Below, in pieces: positions 1 to 9,295 of a DNA stretch of 64,000 nucleotides. Numbering within the stretch: position 1 is the stretch's first letter; each line of letters begins with the position of its first letter. Under the pieces are notes generated by a model. It did no database searches, was not told the DNA's origin, and saw only the letters and a list, made by a program, of their open reading frames with translations. Both the position numbers and the translations under genes were made by a program. Origin of the DNA: Dictyobacter kobayashii (GTDB lineage Bacteria; Chloroflexota; Ktedonobacteria; Ktedonobacterales; Ktedonobacteraceae); NCBI RefSeq assembly GCF_003967555.1, contig NZ_BIFS01000001.1, forward strand, positions 5,146,001 to 5,210,000. The letters are read 5' to 3'.

Positions 1-80
1 CTGACACCGGTAGCCCCATTTCCTGAAGGGCGTATGATGCGATAGCGCTCAAACTTTTGACCTTCTTCCAGTGTGTGCAT
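1..80 (-). CDS. Ser/Thr protein kinase, N-terminal fragment
   Basis: The first 26 codons of a gene leave the window at base 1. The peptide begins MHTLEEGQKFERYRIIR and continues into P-S-G-N-G-A-T-G-V, which resembles the start of a bacterial Hanks-type kinase: a short lead, the RYRI strand, then a glycine-rich ATP loop. A GAGGGTAGAG ribosome site lies directly before the ATG at 80. Only the N-lobe start is visible, so catalytic residues cannot be checked. In this phylum such kinases often carry WD40 or other sensor domains, but that is not visible here. Confidence 0.6.
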   Translation of the reverse strand, partial: MHTLEEGQKFERYRIIRPSGNGATGV

Positions 81-346
81 TCTCTACCCTCATTTTGACT
101 CAAAAACATGTTTCATTTGCGTGCTATTGTACCATATCGACCTGTTTCAGTGTAGTCTTGTAGAGGAATAGTTGTGTTTTTCATGGCCTGCCTTTCAATC
201 GTATGAGCGCAGCTGCCTGACAGGCGCCCCCGTTTGCTCGTTGCTGCTCAAGTTGAATGGCTGAGCCAGTGGCAGCGGAGCTAGCCGCGTCCAAGTGGCG
301 TTTACGATTGCTATTTCAATAGCATGCCGGATGATTGGATTCTTTT

Positions 347-1048
347 CTATTTGCTGGTGGCTTGGTGTTCGTTATCTTTGCGCTTTTTATAAATTATAAA
401 AGCAGTTATTGCCCCTAAGATAATAATCACCGCCAAAATCCAGCTGATATAGCCAGCAAGGTGCTCGACCTGCCCAAAATTGTCGTGGAAGATGCGGCCT
501 GCGTAGTAGCCAATCAATCCATAGGCAATGGCCCAGAGGATACCTCCGGCGGCATTGTAGACCAGGAAGGTTGGCCAGGCCATCTTATTGACTCCAGCTA
601 GAAAGGCTGCGAAGGCGCGTAAGATGGCGACGAAGCGGCCGAAGAAGACGGTTTTATCGCCGTGCCTGGCGAAAAATTCTTCTGATCTCTGTAGTCGTTC
701 AGGCTTGAGGAAAAAGTAGCGTCCATAGCGCTCGATGAATGCTTTTCCACCTGTGCGTCCAACTCCATAGCCAATATTATCACCGATAATGGCTCCAGCG
801 GCGGCGCAGGCAATGACAATTGGTAGTGATAGATCATGGTAGACGGCAGCATAAAATGAAGCCAGTAAGAGCATCGTTTCGCCTGGGAATGGAATGCCTG
901 AGCTTTCAATCATCACAAACAATACGACTGCTGGATACCCAAGATTGTGTAGAAGGTTTTGTAGCAGTTGTAGAATATTAAAACTGGCCAGCGCCATAGT
1001 TGGTTTAATCGATAGATAATGTAAGATGAGTATAGGCAGTTTTCGCAT
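347..1048 (-). CDS. DedA family membrane protein
   Basis: A 233-residue integral membrane protein of the DedA/SNARE-associated (VTT) family, thought to act as lipid scramblases or transporters that recycle undecaprenyl phosphate and phosphatidylethanolamine-type lipids. Typical family features are present: the E-S-S-G-I-P-F-P-G-E motif near residue 48, the G-D-x-x-G-Y-x-x-G-R motif near residue 90, and the F-x-R-x-x-x-x-x-R-x-x-x-x-x-x-A-G segment near residue 140. The start is supported by AAGGAGG eight bases before the ATG. It is transcribed away from the neighbouring glycosyltransferase. Substrate cannot be told from sequence. Confidence 0.88.
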   Translation of the reverse strand: MRKLPILILHYLSIKPTMALASFNILQLLQNLLHNLGYPAVVLFVMIESSGIPFPGETMLLLASFYAAVYHDLSLPIVIACAAAGAIIGDNIGYGVGRTGGKAFIERYGRYFFLKPERLQRSEEFFARHGDKTVFFGRFVAILRAFAAFLAGVNKMAWPTFLVYNAAGGILWAIAYGLIGYYAGRIFHDNFGQVEHLAGYISWILAVIIILGAITAFIIYKKRKDNEHQATSK

Positions 1049-1148
1049 GTAAATTTCCTCCTTGTTCTAATACTGTGAGACATACGAAAACGGATACGTT
1101 TGGCCGTAGTTGTTATAAAGGCGGCTCTGCGACAACGGTCAGGTTTAA

Positions 1149-1178
1149 TTGACACGGCAACTCTTACCTCTCTATACT
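1149..1178 (+). promoter_or_regulatory. Putative sigma70 promoter for the GT87-like gene
   Basis: TTGACA at 1149-1154 and TATACT at 1173-1178 are separated by 18 bases, in the divergent intergenic region between the DedA gene and the glycosyltransferase at 1323. Two short palindromes containing AAACG/CGTTT lie nearby (about 1087-1101 and 1242-1256) and could be operator sites. Prediction from consensus only. Confidence 0.5.
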
Positions 1179-1322
1179 GGTGATTGATATGCTCGCGACT
1201 GGAAATTTGAACGTACTGGCTATCACTGTGACATTTGAGTGATGGAAACGTTCCAAACAACATACAATAATCGTATTTTTCTTTCTAGCAATGAGCGTAA
1301 AACTATAGAGTAGGTCTTAAAG

Positions 1323-2747
1323 ATGATCGCATCCAGCATAAGCAAAAAACGTATTTCGATCTTAGATATTGTTGTGATCTTTATCATGGCAGGATTGCTG
1401 TATTATGGCGCTTCCTGGCAAATCTTTGCAATCCATACAGATGCAGCAAGATATCAATGTTATACGCGCGCCTTCTGGCATGGCACCTCTGCTTTGAATA
1501 CCCTACCACCGGGCCAATGCAATTTTCTGATCCATCCTAGCAAGCAACTTATTCCACTTCCACATGCTGAGCTGGTGAAAAAAATGTCAGACTTTGGCTT
1601 GCCTGCTGGTCTGGTCCATTTCGTTGATGCTCAATTACCGGATCAGCCTTTTCATGCCCTGCCCTACGAGTATCCAATGTTGACACTGATACCATTTACC
1701 CTTTCGTTACTGGTACCAATGAATCTCTTTCAGGTTGCCTTCGCGTTTTGGATGCTGGTGGTGGCGGCTCTGGTCTATCTGGTCTTGCTCAAATGGCGTT
1801 CCCGCAAAGCGGCGCTGGTATATGCTTTTCTGCTGGTCGTTGGTGGCTGGGGAACCGTAGCTGGTCGCTTTGATATAATTCCGTCCGCGCTGACCCTCTT
1901 TGGCGTTATTTGCGCCATGAAGAAGCGTTGGAACTGGGCGTTTGTCCTGTTGGCTTTCGCGGTGCTATTCAAATTCTATCCAGTCGTCTTACTGCTGCCA
2001 TTCCTGATCGCGCAACAGAAGGACTCGGCGTTGCCCTGGAAATCCTGGCGCCGCTTGATCCCGCTTGGATTATTTGTGGCTGTCTGTGTTGTTGTAATGG
2101 GGATCTCGCTCCTGTTAAGTGTCGAGGGCACACTCTCTCCCTTTAGCTATTTCACAACGCGTCCAATTCAGGTTGAATCGCTGCCTGCTTCGTTGCTCTG
2201 GATTCTCAGCCTGGTTCTGTCGAAGCCTGCTCACTATGCCTACACGTTTGGGTCACTAAATATTCTGGCCTCGGGCGCAACGGTGTTATCGCTGTTGGCG
2301 ACCCTGGCGGAACTTGTTGGCGTTGTCTATGTCTTCTGGCTGCAATGGCGTGGCAAGATCGATCTGGCCACCACGAGCCTCTTGACGTTGCTGGTGGTGA
2401 TGGTCACGGGGAAGGTCTTTAGTCCTCAGTACCTGATCTGGGTTATTCCTCTGGTGGCTTACATTGGTGAGGATCGCCGCTGGTGGGTGATTTGTTGGGG
2501 GCTGATCGGCCTGTTAACTACCTGGATCTACCCATATATCTATATTATGACCCATGATATAGAGAAGGTACCCTATCTGCCGCCGTTCTTTCCCGCGACC
2601 ACGATCCGGAATTTCTTGCTGGCGGCATTTGTCCTGGGTGTCCTGCATGTCGCGACCTATAATCGTTCACAGCAAACGGTTTTTATGGGTGAGCCCCAGA
2701 CTTCTGATCTTAATCGTACCTCTCCGGTTGCAACTACACAGGGATAA
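1323..2747 (+). CDS. GT87-type polyprenyl-phosphate-dependent glycosyltransferase
   Basis: A 474-residue polytopic membrane protein with about ten hydrophobic segments. It resembles the GT-C glycosyltransferases of the GT87 (PimE-like, DUF2029) group, which move mannose or another sugar from a polyprenyl-phosphate donor onto a lipid or polysaccharide outside the membrane. An acidic first loop after TM1 (residues about 35-110, with D-A-A-R-Y and a later P-Y-E-Y-P-M) corresponds to the catalytic loop. It is the first of four glycosyltransferases in this part of the window, but it is on the opposite strand from the other three and has its own promoter and terminator. The ribosome site is weak. 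Confidence 0.7.
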   Translation: MIASSISKKRISILDIVVIFIMAGLLYYGASWQIFAIHTDAARYQCYTRAFWHGTSALNTLPPGQCNFLIHPSKQLIPLPHAELVKKMSDFGLPAGLVHFVDAQLPDQPFHALPYEYPMLTLIPFTLSLLVPMNLFQVAFAFWMLVVAALVYLVLLKWRSRKAALVYAFLLVVGGWGTVAGRFDIIPSALTLFGVICAMKKRWNWAFVLLAFAVLFKFYPVVLLLPFLIAQQKDSALPWKSWRRLIPLGLFVAVCVVVMGISLLLSVEGTLSPFSYFTTRPIQVESLPASLLWILSLVLSKPAHYAYTFGSLNILASGATVLSLLATLAELVGVVYVFWLQWRGKIDLATTSLLTLLVVMVTGKVFSPQYLIWVIPLVAYIGEDRRWWVICWGLIGLLTTWIYPYIYIMTHDIEKVPYLPPFFPATTIRNFLLAAFVLGVLHVATYNRSQQTVFMGEPQTSDLNRTSPVATTQG

Positions 2748-2764
2748 TGATTCGCTATAATGAA

Positions 2765-2808
2765 GGAGGGAGATGCGGTTTTTGCAGGCCGCGTCTCCCT
2801 CCTTTTTT
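2765..2808 (+). terminator. Rho-independent terminator after the GT87-like gene
   Basis: Arms GGAGGGAGATGCGG and CCGCGTCTCCCTCC (one mismatch or wobble) enclose a 10-base loop and are followed by six T residues on the plus strand. It lies between convergent genes. Confidence 0.85.
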
Positions 2809-2831
2809 GGCGCTCATTAGCTACTTCTCTA

Positions 2832-3974
2832 TCAGACCATCCATTTTCCCATCACAAAGAGCAGACTAAGGGTCGCTAGCAAGGCCGGAAAGATCCATAG
2901 CAAGGCCTGGTGGAGGCGTGGGCGTGTAATACTGACCATGGCCAGGGTGATAAAGGCCGGGAACATTTCCAGTACGAAGCGTTGATTAGAAATAAATGGA
3001 TCTCGCTGCCCGATGCTGGATGAAATGAGGATGCTCAGTAGGAGCAGGGCGAGCCAGAGTGTGTAGGTGGGACGGAGCTTTTTGCGCCCAATAATGGCCA
3101 GTATGATAAATGTCACGGTTGCAGTGGCATCGAGTAGGATATGTACCTGGTTGAATGAGCCAAATGGTTGGTGCCAGAAGAGCTCGAAGATAGTCTGGAT
3201 GAAGCCCTGCCAGGGCCAGCTTGTTTGACGTGACCAGTGGGCCTGGACGTTCACAAAGGTTAAGAAGTTTCCTGTGAGTTTCCAGCAATAGATGCTGTAG
3301 AGAATCAGACCCAGCGGGATCAGCACAATAGGTAGCAGGCTGGCAAGCATTTTTCCTTTACTGGCTAAAACGCTTTCTCGGGCTAACCAGAGCTCGTAGA
3401 GATATGGGGCCGCTAACATGATACCTGCGCTGCGTGTCAGGGCCGCCAGCAATCCAAGAAGCCCTGCTAGCCACCAGCGTTGACGCCGTAGTGCCAGCAA
3501 GGTTCCACTACTCAAGAGCAGAAAGAGCGATTCGTTATACGCTGCGAAGAAGAAGAAGGCGGTGGGAAAAATGCACAGGTACAATATGCTGCGGCGCCCT
3601 ACCTGATCTCCACCTGCCTCAGCGGCAATCTGGTAGATAACGAAGAGTGACCCCAGCAAGGCCGCATTGCTGATCAGCATGCCCAGCGGGAGATAGCTCC
3701 AATCACCCAGGAGATGGCCTGGAATGGCAATAAGTAGTGAGAAGAGTGGGAAGAAGGCCAGATCATAGGGTAATTGGTACCCTGATTGCGCAATGTGGAT
3801 ATAGCGTGTGGCATCCCATTGGTTCCAGGTATTTAAAAATGTGCTGAATGCGATGGGGGCGCCCGAATACTTCTCCTGTGTGAGCAAGATGTAGCCAAAG
3901 TAGGTGACTAGTATCAAGAGCAGGCGAGTAGTCAGGAAGAGCCAGAGTATATCTCGTGTTGGAGCACGTTTCAT
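2832..3974 (-). CDS. PIG-V-like membrane mannosyltransferase
   Basis: A 380-residue polytopic protein resembling the PIG-V/GPI-mannosyltransferase-2-like GT-C family of bacteria. The long first extracytoplasmic loop carries W-D-A-T-R-Y-I-H-I-A followed by G-Y and L-A-F-F-P-L-F, the family signature (W-D-x-x-x-Y then F-P). About ten membrane spans follow. It is a paralogue of the gene at 4076-5230, with which it shares order of motifs and near-identical stretches such as P-T-A-F-F-F-F-A-A-Y-N-E-S-L. The two probably arose by tandem duplication. The acceptor is unknown; surface glycolipid or glycoprotein is likely. Confidence 0.72.
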   Translation of the reverse strand: MKRAPTRDILWLFLTTRLLLILVTYFGYILLTQEKYSGAPIAFSTFLNTWNQWDATRYIHIAQSGYQLPYDLAFFPLFSLLIAIPGHLLGDWSYLPLGMLISNAALLGSLFVIYQIAAEAGGDQVGRRSILYLCIFPTAFFFFAAYNESLFLLLSSGTLLALRRQRWWLAGLLGLLAALTRSAGIMLAAPYLYELWLARESVLASKGKMLASLLPIVLIPLGLILYSIYCWKLTGNFLTFVNVQAHWSRQTSWPWQGFIQTIFELFWHQPFGSFNQVHILLDATATVTFIILAIIGRKKLRPTYTLWLALLLLSILISSSIGQRDPFISNQRFVLEMFPAFITLAMVSITRPRLHQALLWIFPALLATLSLLFVMGKWMV

Positions 3975-4075
3975 AAAAATAAAGCCTTATTCCAGAGTGA
4001 GCATTGTGTTTCTCGCTATTTTAAAAAGCTATCCTTGCAAAGTCAAGCTGCCATGCTTTTTACCTTGTGCTGTTT

Positions 4076-5230
4076 TCAAACAATCCAGTGGTTCATGATA
4101 AAGGCAATTCCTAGTATTGCTTGTAGGGTTGGAAAGAGTAGCATCAAGGCATAATGTAGATACGGTGAGCGCTTGCTTAGTATTGCCAGGGTGATAAAGG
4201 CTGGAAACATTTCTAGCACAAAACGTTGGTTTGATAGCAATATATCGGGTTTCTGAGCCGGGTTGACCAGGATGTACAGTAAGAAAACTGCCATCCAGAG
4301 ACTATAGCTCTTCGGTAATTTGCGCCAGCCAATGATGACCAGCGCGATGAAACCCAGCGTTGCACTGAGGTCCAGCAACAAGTGCGCTTGATTGGATGAG
4401 CCAAAGCCCTGCTGGTGATAGAAGAAAAGTGCCCAGAAGGCCTGGAAGATGCCCATCCAGGGCCATGTTGTGTGGCGCGACCAGTGGGCCTGTACGCTGA
4501 CAAATGCTAATGGGTCGCCAAAAGCATACCAGCAGTAGCCAGCATAAAGAAGGGTTCCCACCGGGATCAAAATGATGGCCCCCAGGCTGATAAAGAGCGT
4601 AATACGTCGTGTTAGTATATAGGCCCTCTGTTCCCAGAGCTCATAAAGATAAGGGATTACCAGTAAGATACCAACTGAGCGTGTAAGCGCAGCCAGCATA
4701 CCCAGTAATCCTGCCAGCCACCACTTTTGTCGCCTCAGTGCCAGGAATGTTCCTGCAGCAAAGAGCAGGTATAGGCTTTCGTTGTAGGCTGCAAAAAAGA
4801 AAAAAGCGGTGGGAAAGATGGAGAGGTAGAGCAATGTGCGCTGTGAAAGCTCCTTCCCCACTAGTTCGAGGGCCAGATAGTAGACGATGAAGAGTGTCCC
4901 GAGCAGCGCAATATTGCTGATAAGCATGCCCACAAAGATATAGCTCCAGTTCCCTCCCCCCAGCAGGCGGGCTCCGCCTGAGATCAGCAATGGCAAAAAA
5001 GGAAAGAAGGCCAGATCATTGGTACTCTGGTAGCCAAACTGCGCAATATGCGCGTAGTTGGCCGCATCCCAGTGATTCCACGAGCTGAACAGGGCTGCTA
5101 TATTGACTGGCGTATCTGAATACTTTTCGGCCGTCAGCAAAATGTAAGCTATATAGGTTATGACCACTAAAAGAACCCGGGTGGCCACGAAGAGCCAGAG
5201 TATATCTCGTGTTGGGCGCTGCTGTTGCAT
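4076..5230 (-). CDS. PIG-V-like membrane mannosyltransferase (paralogue)
   Basis: A 384-residue paralogue of the gene at 2832-3974. It has W-D-A-A-N-Y-A-H-I-A-Q-F-G-Y near residue 52 and L-A-F-F-P-F-L-P-L, the GT-C catalytic-loop pattern of PIG-V-like transferases, and about ten transmembrane segments. It starts only three bases after the stop of the GT39 gene at 5234-6982, so the two are almost certainly co-transcribed and perhaps translationally coupled; I see no strong ribosome site of its own. Likely role: adding hexose from a polyprenyl-phosphate donor outside the membrane. Donor and acceptor are not determinable. Confidence 0.72.
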   Translation of the reverse strand: MQQQRPTRDILWLFVATRVLLVVITYIAYILLTAEKYSDTPVNIAALFSSWNHWDAANYAHIAQFGYQSTNDLAFFPFLPLLISGGARLLGGGNWSYIFVGMLISNIALLGTLFIVYYLALELVGKELSQRTLLYLSIFPTAFFFFAAYNESLYLLFAAGTFLALRRQKWWLAGLLGMLAALTRSVGILLVIPYLYELWEQRAYILTRRITLFISLGAIILIPVGTLLYAGYCWYAFGDPLAFVSVQAHWSRHTTWPWMGIFQAFWALFFYHQQGFGSSNQAHLLLDLSATLGFIALVIIGWRKLPKSYSLWMAVFLLYILVNPAQKPDILLSNQRFVLEMFPAFITLAILSKRSPYLHYALMLLFPTLQAILGIAFIMNHWIV

Positions 5231-5233
5231 ATG

Positions 5234-6982
5234 TTATTGATTGACCTTCAGGATATAGCAGTAGATCGTGTTGCCTCCCATGATGGTATGCATCACACTG
5301 GTATTGGCCGGTAAAGGATAGCCGCGCTGCACCAGGTGCTTGGGCCAGACCAGGTATTGATACCCATGGAAGCTCGGGTCTCCCTTTGTTGTGAAATCTT
5401 GGGCGGTCACATCGATCTGCTGCAGCTGGAAACGCTGATCAAGGGCCGTATTATAGCTAAACCAGCTGGTATCCTTGCTATATCCTTCAAGACTGCTCCC
5501 GATCAGGCCGACTTTTGCCTTTGCCGGCGCCGATGTCTCCAGCCATTGCAATGCCTCGCGATAAGCTGGATATGCTACCTGCATGGTTGTGTCTTCATCG
5601 TTCTGGAAGAACTCATTGGTATAGCCCTCGGCCCCGTAGACCGTTGTGAGTCCGAGCAGATGAGGACCAATGGCGAGTAGTGCGAGGATGACGACCGGAA
5701 TAATAATGGCTGGCTTGCTGATGGCCGGGCGTGTGGCAACGGTTTCTGTCCGGGTTGCTTTCTGTCTACTCACCAGGCGAGTGATTGCGCCGATGATCAT
5801 TGCCAGTCCGCTGACACCGGCGATGGCCACCGATGGGGCCAGCGGCAGATGATAGTGGGTGCCAACGACAATGTTGAGGACGCTGAACATGCCCAGGACG
5901 CTCAGTAGCCAGATAACCAGGTAGGCATCACTGGCGGCTTTCTCGGTCTCCATCTGTATGTTGCGCAGGTGGAAGCGTACCAGCTGGACCAGGGCCACGA
6001 TCACAAAGAGTGCGGCCGGAATGGTCAGGAAGGCGCTCATCTTGGTGAAGATAATGTAGATGATGGACCAGTGAGGTACATGGGTGTAATATTGGCCGGC
6101 GATGAAGGTTGGGTGCCCGTTGGCGGAGTGGTTCCATTCAAAGGTGAAGCTATGGACCAGCCGCCCAATCGGATTGAGCCAGATGGCCGGGTCGACAATA
6201 AAGAAAGCGAGCGGCGCGATCAGGATCGCTGCCAGCCACCATTTCCAGGGGAGGGCCGGCCGCTGCTCAACGGGTATCGTTGGACGTAACAGGAAATAAT
6301 AATAAGCTGTAAATAAGACAATACCAGGTATGACCAGGACGGCTGTATATTTGCTGGCGGCTCCTAGCCCGACGAGCAGGGCCACTATCGGAAAGAGCCA
6401 GGGTCGACGAATCGCGTGCCATAGAGTTAAGAAGGCGATCGTCACAAAAGTTGTCATTGTCATGTCCAGATAGGCAAGTGCGCTGAAATAGACCAGCCAT
6501 GGACTGACTGCCAGGCTTAGCGCCGCGATGAGTGCGATTGTGCGGCCAAATGGCGCACGCCCTAGCCAGTAAATAGCGGCTACCAGTAACGTTCCCATCA
6601 GGATACTGGGAACGCGTCCTGCTAGCAACTCACTTAGCGGATGCCCCAGAATATTATTGAAGGCGAGTGAGAAGCCCATCAAAATTTTAGCCAGCGGTGG
6701 ATGTTCATAATTAAAAGTCACCCACTGGCTTGAGGTGATATTGGCATGTGTAATCAGTGGCAGGTAGACTTTGCCACCTAAAATATAGACAACCTCGTCG
6801 GTCACTACATCCAGTTGTCTTGCCAGGATCAGGCGCGGTATAAACGCTACAATAGCCAGTCCAATCAGGAAAAGTATATCGAGCGTGGAGGTACGGCGCA
6901 CTGTTGTTGACGCAGGTGCTGGCGTTGGACCCGATGCTTGAGGTACGTTGTCTCCAGTTGTGAGATCTAGCCTGGTATCCAT
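5234..6982 (-). CDS. GT39/ArnT-like glycosyltransferase
   Basis: A 582-residue membrane glycosyltransferase of the GT39 (PMT/ArnT-like) type. After TM1, the first extracytoplasmic loop has the conserved acidic pair in V-T-D-E-V-V-Y and later N-Y-E-H-P-P-L-A-K, both typical of the family. Ten or more hydrophobic segments follow, then a C-terminal extracytoplasmic domain of about 120 residues. The start has GGGGGA four bases upstream. It heads an operon with the two PIG-V-like genes, suggesting a shared surface glycan pathway. Family knowledge indicates a polyprenyl-phosphate sugar donor; the acceptor may be protein or lipid. Confidence 0.78.
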   Translation of the reverse strand: MDTRLDLTTGDNVPQASGPTPAPASTTVRRTSTLDILFLIGLAIVAFIPRLILARQLDVVTDEVVYILGGKVYLPLITHANITSSQWVTFNYEHPPLAKILMGFSLAFNNILGHPLSELLAGRVPSILMGTLLVAAIYWLGRAPFGRTIALIAALSLAVSPWLVYFSALAYLDMTMTTFVTIAFLTLWHAIRRPWLFPIVALLVGLGAASKYTAVLVIPGIVLFTAYYYFLLRPTIPVEQRPALPWKWWLAAILIAPLAFFIVDPAIWLNPIGRLVHSFTFEWNHSANGHPTFIAGQYYTHVPHWSIIYIIFTKMSAFLTIPAALFVIVALVQLVRFHLRNIQMETEKAASDAYLVIWLLSVLGMFSVLNIVVGTHYHLPLAPSVAIAGVSGLAMIIGAITRLVSRQKATRTETVATRPAISKPAIIIPVVILALLAIGPHLLGLTTVYGAEGYTNEFFQNDEDTTMQVAYPAYREALQWLETSAPAKAKVGLIGSSLEGYSKDTSWFSYNTALDQRFQLQQIDVTAQDFTTKGDPSFHGYQYLVWPKHLVQRGYPLPANTSVMHTIMGGNTIYCYILKVNQ

Positions 6983-7145
6983 ATTTCCCCCGGTGAGTGT
7001 AGTGGGCAGGTATGTATATGCGTGTACAAGATGTTGGAATATTTCTTGTGATCGCGGGCTAGTATATCATAACGAGGTGAAGGGCGTCGAGCAATCTAGT
7101 ACTGCACATCTTGTGAGGAAGTTGTGAGGAATGATGCCAGGCGAT

Positions 7146-7174
7146 AAAAAAGGGGAACCTAAACATAGGTTCCC
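7146..7174 (-). terminator. Terminator of the sigma factor gene
   Basis: A perfect nine-base-pair hairpin (GGGAACCTA / TAGGTTCCC) with a four-base loop is followed on the minus strand by a run of T residues (A run at 7146-7151 on the plus strand), just after the sigma factor stop codon. Confidence 0.9.
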
Positions 7175-7188
7175 ATTGGTTGGGTGTA

Positions 7189-8313
7189 TCAGACGCACTC
7201 GCGTAGTGAAAGACTGGCGCTCATGCCTCGAAGTTTCATCAACGCGACAACTTCCAATTGGCGGACCCGTTCGCGCGAGATGCCGAGCTCTTTGCCCACT
7301 TCTAATAGTGTACGGCTCCGACCATCCCCAATACCGTAACGTAATGTGATTACGGCACGTTCGCGGGGTGTCAAAAACGCAAGCGCTCTATGGAGTTCTT
7401 CACCTAGTAGATGCTGTGATGCGGTATCCGCGGGTGCTGGTGTGTTGCTGTCTTCGAGCGTATCGGCCAGTGAATAACGGGCTTCGTCGTCGACGGGTGC
7501 GTCCAGTGAGACTGGCTGCTCCACTACACCAAGCAGATCCACAACTTCATTGACCTCTATATTACAGGCAGCCGCGATATCTTCTGGCAGCGGATCCAGG
7601 CCATTTTCCTGGGAGAGCTGGGCAGCTATACGGCGTACTTTGCGCAGCCGGGTTGCCACATGCTCTGGAAGGTGAATCATACGTGATTGTTCGCCAGCTG
7701 CACGGCTGACCGCCTGACGTATCCACCAGGTAGCATAGGTGCCAAAATGGCAACCGCGCTGATAATCAAATTTCTCAGCAGCACGCATAAGCCCCATGTT
7801 ACCTTCCTGGATTAGATCAACCAGGGGAACTCCGGTGCTTGTATAACGCCTGGCAATAGCAATGACTAAGCGCAGATTGGATTCAATCAAAATACTGCGC
7901 GCGTCAGCATCTCCAGCGGCGGCGCGGCGCGCTAGATCAATCTCTTCTTCATGCGTAATCAGACCATGACGACGAATATCTCGCAGGTAGCTCTGAAAAG
8001 CATCTTCAGACCCGGATGCGCTCTTCGTTCCTGTAATTCCACCCTCTCGACGACGAGGGGAAACCTCTTCCAGAACTTCCGTTTCGCTACTCTCTACTTC
8101 TTCATCTTCGAGCAGGGTAGCTACATCCTCTTCCTCATCCAACACTAAATCAATCTCTCCTAGAGGCTCTGTGCGTCGCTCGATCATCGATTGCGACGAG
8201 TCTTTATTGATTTTACGCTTGGACGGACGGGGTCTGGTGAATCGTTCCACTGTTGTGGTATATGCGGTATGCATGGTCCTCTGGTCTTCTCTGACAGGGT
8301 TTATTATTGCCAT
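7189..8313 (-). CDS. RNA polymerase sigma factor, sigma70 group 1/2 (RpoD/SigA-like)
   Basis: A 374-residue sigma factor. An acidic, low-complexity N-terminal region (residues about 50-90) precedes region 1.2 (about 104-120), region 2 with L-I-Q-E-G-N-M-G-L-M-R-A-A-E-K-F-D and the -10 recognition segment T-Y-A-T-W-W-I-R-Q-A (about 191-201), region 3, and region 4 with the helix-turn-helix I-S-R-E-R-V-R-Q-L-E (about 345-360). It therefore recognises standard -10/-35 promoters. The large non-conserved 1.1 domain is replaced by the short acidic stretch, so it may be a second, group 2 factor rather than the housekeeping one. AAGGGAG nine bases before the ATG at 8313 supports the start; an in-frame ATG at 8274 is possible. 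Confidence 0.9.
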   Translation of the reverse strand: MAIINPVREDQRTMHTAYTTTVERFTRPRPSKRKINKDSSQSMIERRTEPLGEIDLVLDEEEDVATLLEDEEVESSETEVLEEVSPRRREGGITGTKSASGSEDAFQSYLRDIRRHGLITHEEEIDLARRAAAGDADARSILIESNLRLVIAIARRYTSTGVPLVDLIQEGNMGLMRAAEKFDYQRGCHFGTYATWWIRQAVSRAAGEQSRMIHLPEHVATRLRKVRRIAAQLSQENGLDPLPEDIAAACNIEVNEVVDLLGVVEQPVSLDAPVDDEARYSLADTLEDSNTPAPADTASQHLLGEELHRALAFLTPRERAVITLRYGIGDGRSRTLLEVGKELGISRERVRQLEVVALMKLRGMSASLSLRECV

Positions 8314-8679
8314 AAATCCACGCTCCCTTCAGGAGGAAACTCACCGACAAAATCAGCGTCGGACTCCGTATGGCCTCGTGGTTAGTACTCACAGGCAGCG
8401 CTGTACACATGGTTTGATACATGTTTCTCTGTGTTGCGCGTACGTGTCCATCTTTCTGTACTCTCTTTAGCTCTATTTTATAGAATATTGTGATTAAGTC
8501 ACATCAGGTGATCACCTTAAATAGTCTCAGGTTCTGACTGTATATTCTGTTCACCTGTATGTATTTTTTCGCCTGGTGGATGGCTTGTTTATAGAAAGTT
8601 GATCCAGGATAGTTTTATTTATGGAGGTATTTTTTTGTATTGCTTTATTTGAGTTTATCTAAATAAAAAAGGAGCATAT
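8314..8679. other. Intergenic region upstream of the sigma factor gene
   Basis: AT-rich DNA between the minus-strand sigma factor gene and the small plus-strand reading frame at 8680. It should hold the sigma gene promoter, but I see no convincing -35/-10 pair and no large hairpin. Confidence 0.3.
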
Positions 8680-8766
8680 ATGTTGCGGCGACGCTTGTTC
8701 ACCTTGCCGTTGCGTGTAAAAAAACACCCATTGCATGGTCCCAGGCGTCGCGATTGTGCTTTCTAA
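8680..8766 (+). CDS. Possible 28-residue basic peptide
   Basis: An ATG at 8680 is preceded by AAAAAAGGAG with five-base spacing, a strong ribosome site in AT-rich DNA. The frame encodes 28 residues rich in Arg/Lys (M-L-R-R-R-L-F-T start, R-R-R-D-C-A-F end) and stops at 8766, 14 bases before the convergent PRC-barrel gene. I recognise no family. The coding region also contains a long-range inverted match (GCGACGC near 8687, GCGTCGC near 8746) that could form a hairpin, so it may instead be an RNA or leader. Confidence 0.25.
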   Translation: MLRRRLFTLPLRVKKHPLHGPRRRDCAF

Positions 8767-8779
8767 GGGAAGTATAAAC

Positions 8780-9115
8780 TCAGGCTTTATCAGGATTTTC
8801 CTCATCAAAGGGATCATGAACACCATGGCCACGGTCATAGAATAACTGTGTAGGGTCTCCTAGATGATCCTCATAATCAGGTCGTTTGCTCCATTCTTTC
8901 GCCTGTGCTTCGTCAGACGATAACTGGAGGTGGATGGTATCACCATCAACTTGCTGAATGGCACTGTAGGGTATGTAACTATCTTTACTAAAGATAAATC
9001 CTTTGTGCACTAAAAATGAATCCTCATACACTTCGCCTACATGTCCCAATTTATTGTTATCTGACGAATAAACTGTCATATGTTTACGCACATTTTGTTG
9101 TGTGAATGCTGGCAT
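8780..9115 (-). CDS. PRC-barrel-like / DUF2171-type protein
   Basis: A 111-residue soluble protein. The first 75 residues fit a small beta-barrel of the PRC/DUF2171 type: V-Y-S-S-D-N-N-K-L-G-H-V-G-E-V, then a strand pair ending Y-I-P-Y-S-A-I-Q-Q-V-D-G-D-T-I-H-L. This fold is common in stress and adaptor proteins but has no defined reaction. The remaining tail is acidic and rich in Asp/His (G-H-G-V-H-D-P-F-D-E-E-N-P-D). AGAGGAAA seven bases before the ATG supports the start. It is divergent from the exopolysaccharide operon, with a shared 180-base promoter region. Confidence 0.6.
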   Translation of the reverse strand: MPAFTQQNVRKHMTVYSSDNNKLGHVGEVYEDSFLVHKGFIFSKDSYIPYSAIQQVDGDTIHLQLSSDEAQAKEWSKRPDYEDHLGDPTQLFYDRGHGVHDPFDEENPDKA

Positions 9116-9295
9116 ATGTTTCCTCTTTCTAAGTCCAATGACCTATCTATTCGCTTTCACGTCTTGCTTTGTTAGAAAGTTTCAATGCAAACCTCCCCGA
9201 AAACTCACAAGCCTTTTTTCCGGTTTTGGTATACTTGAAGGTATCGTTTGGGTGAGCACGTAAAATTAAAATGCAGTTTTTCGGGGAGGTTGTGG

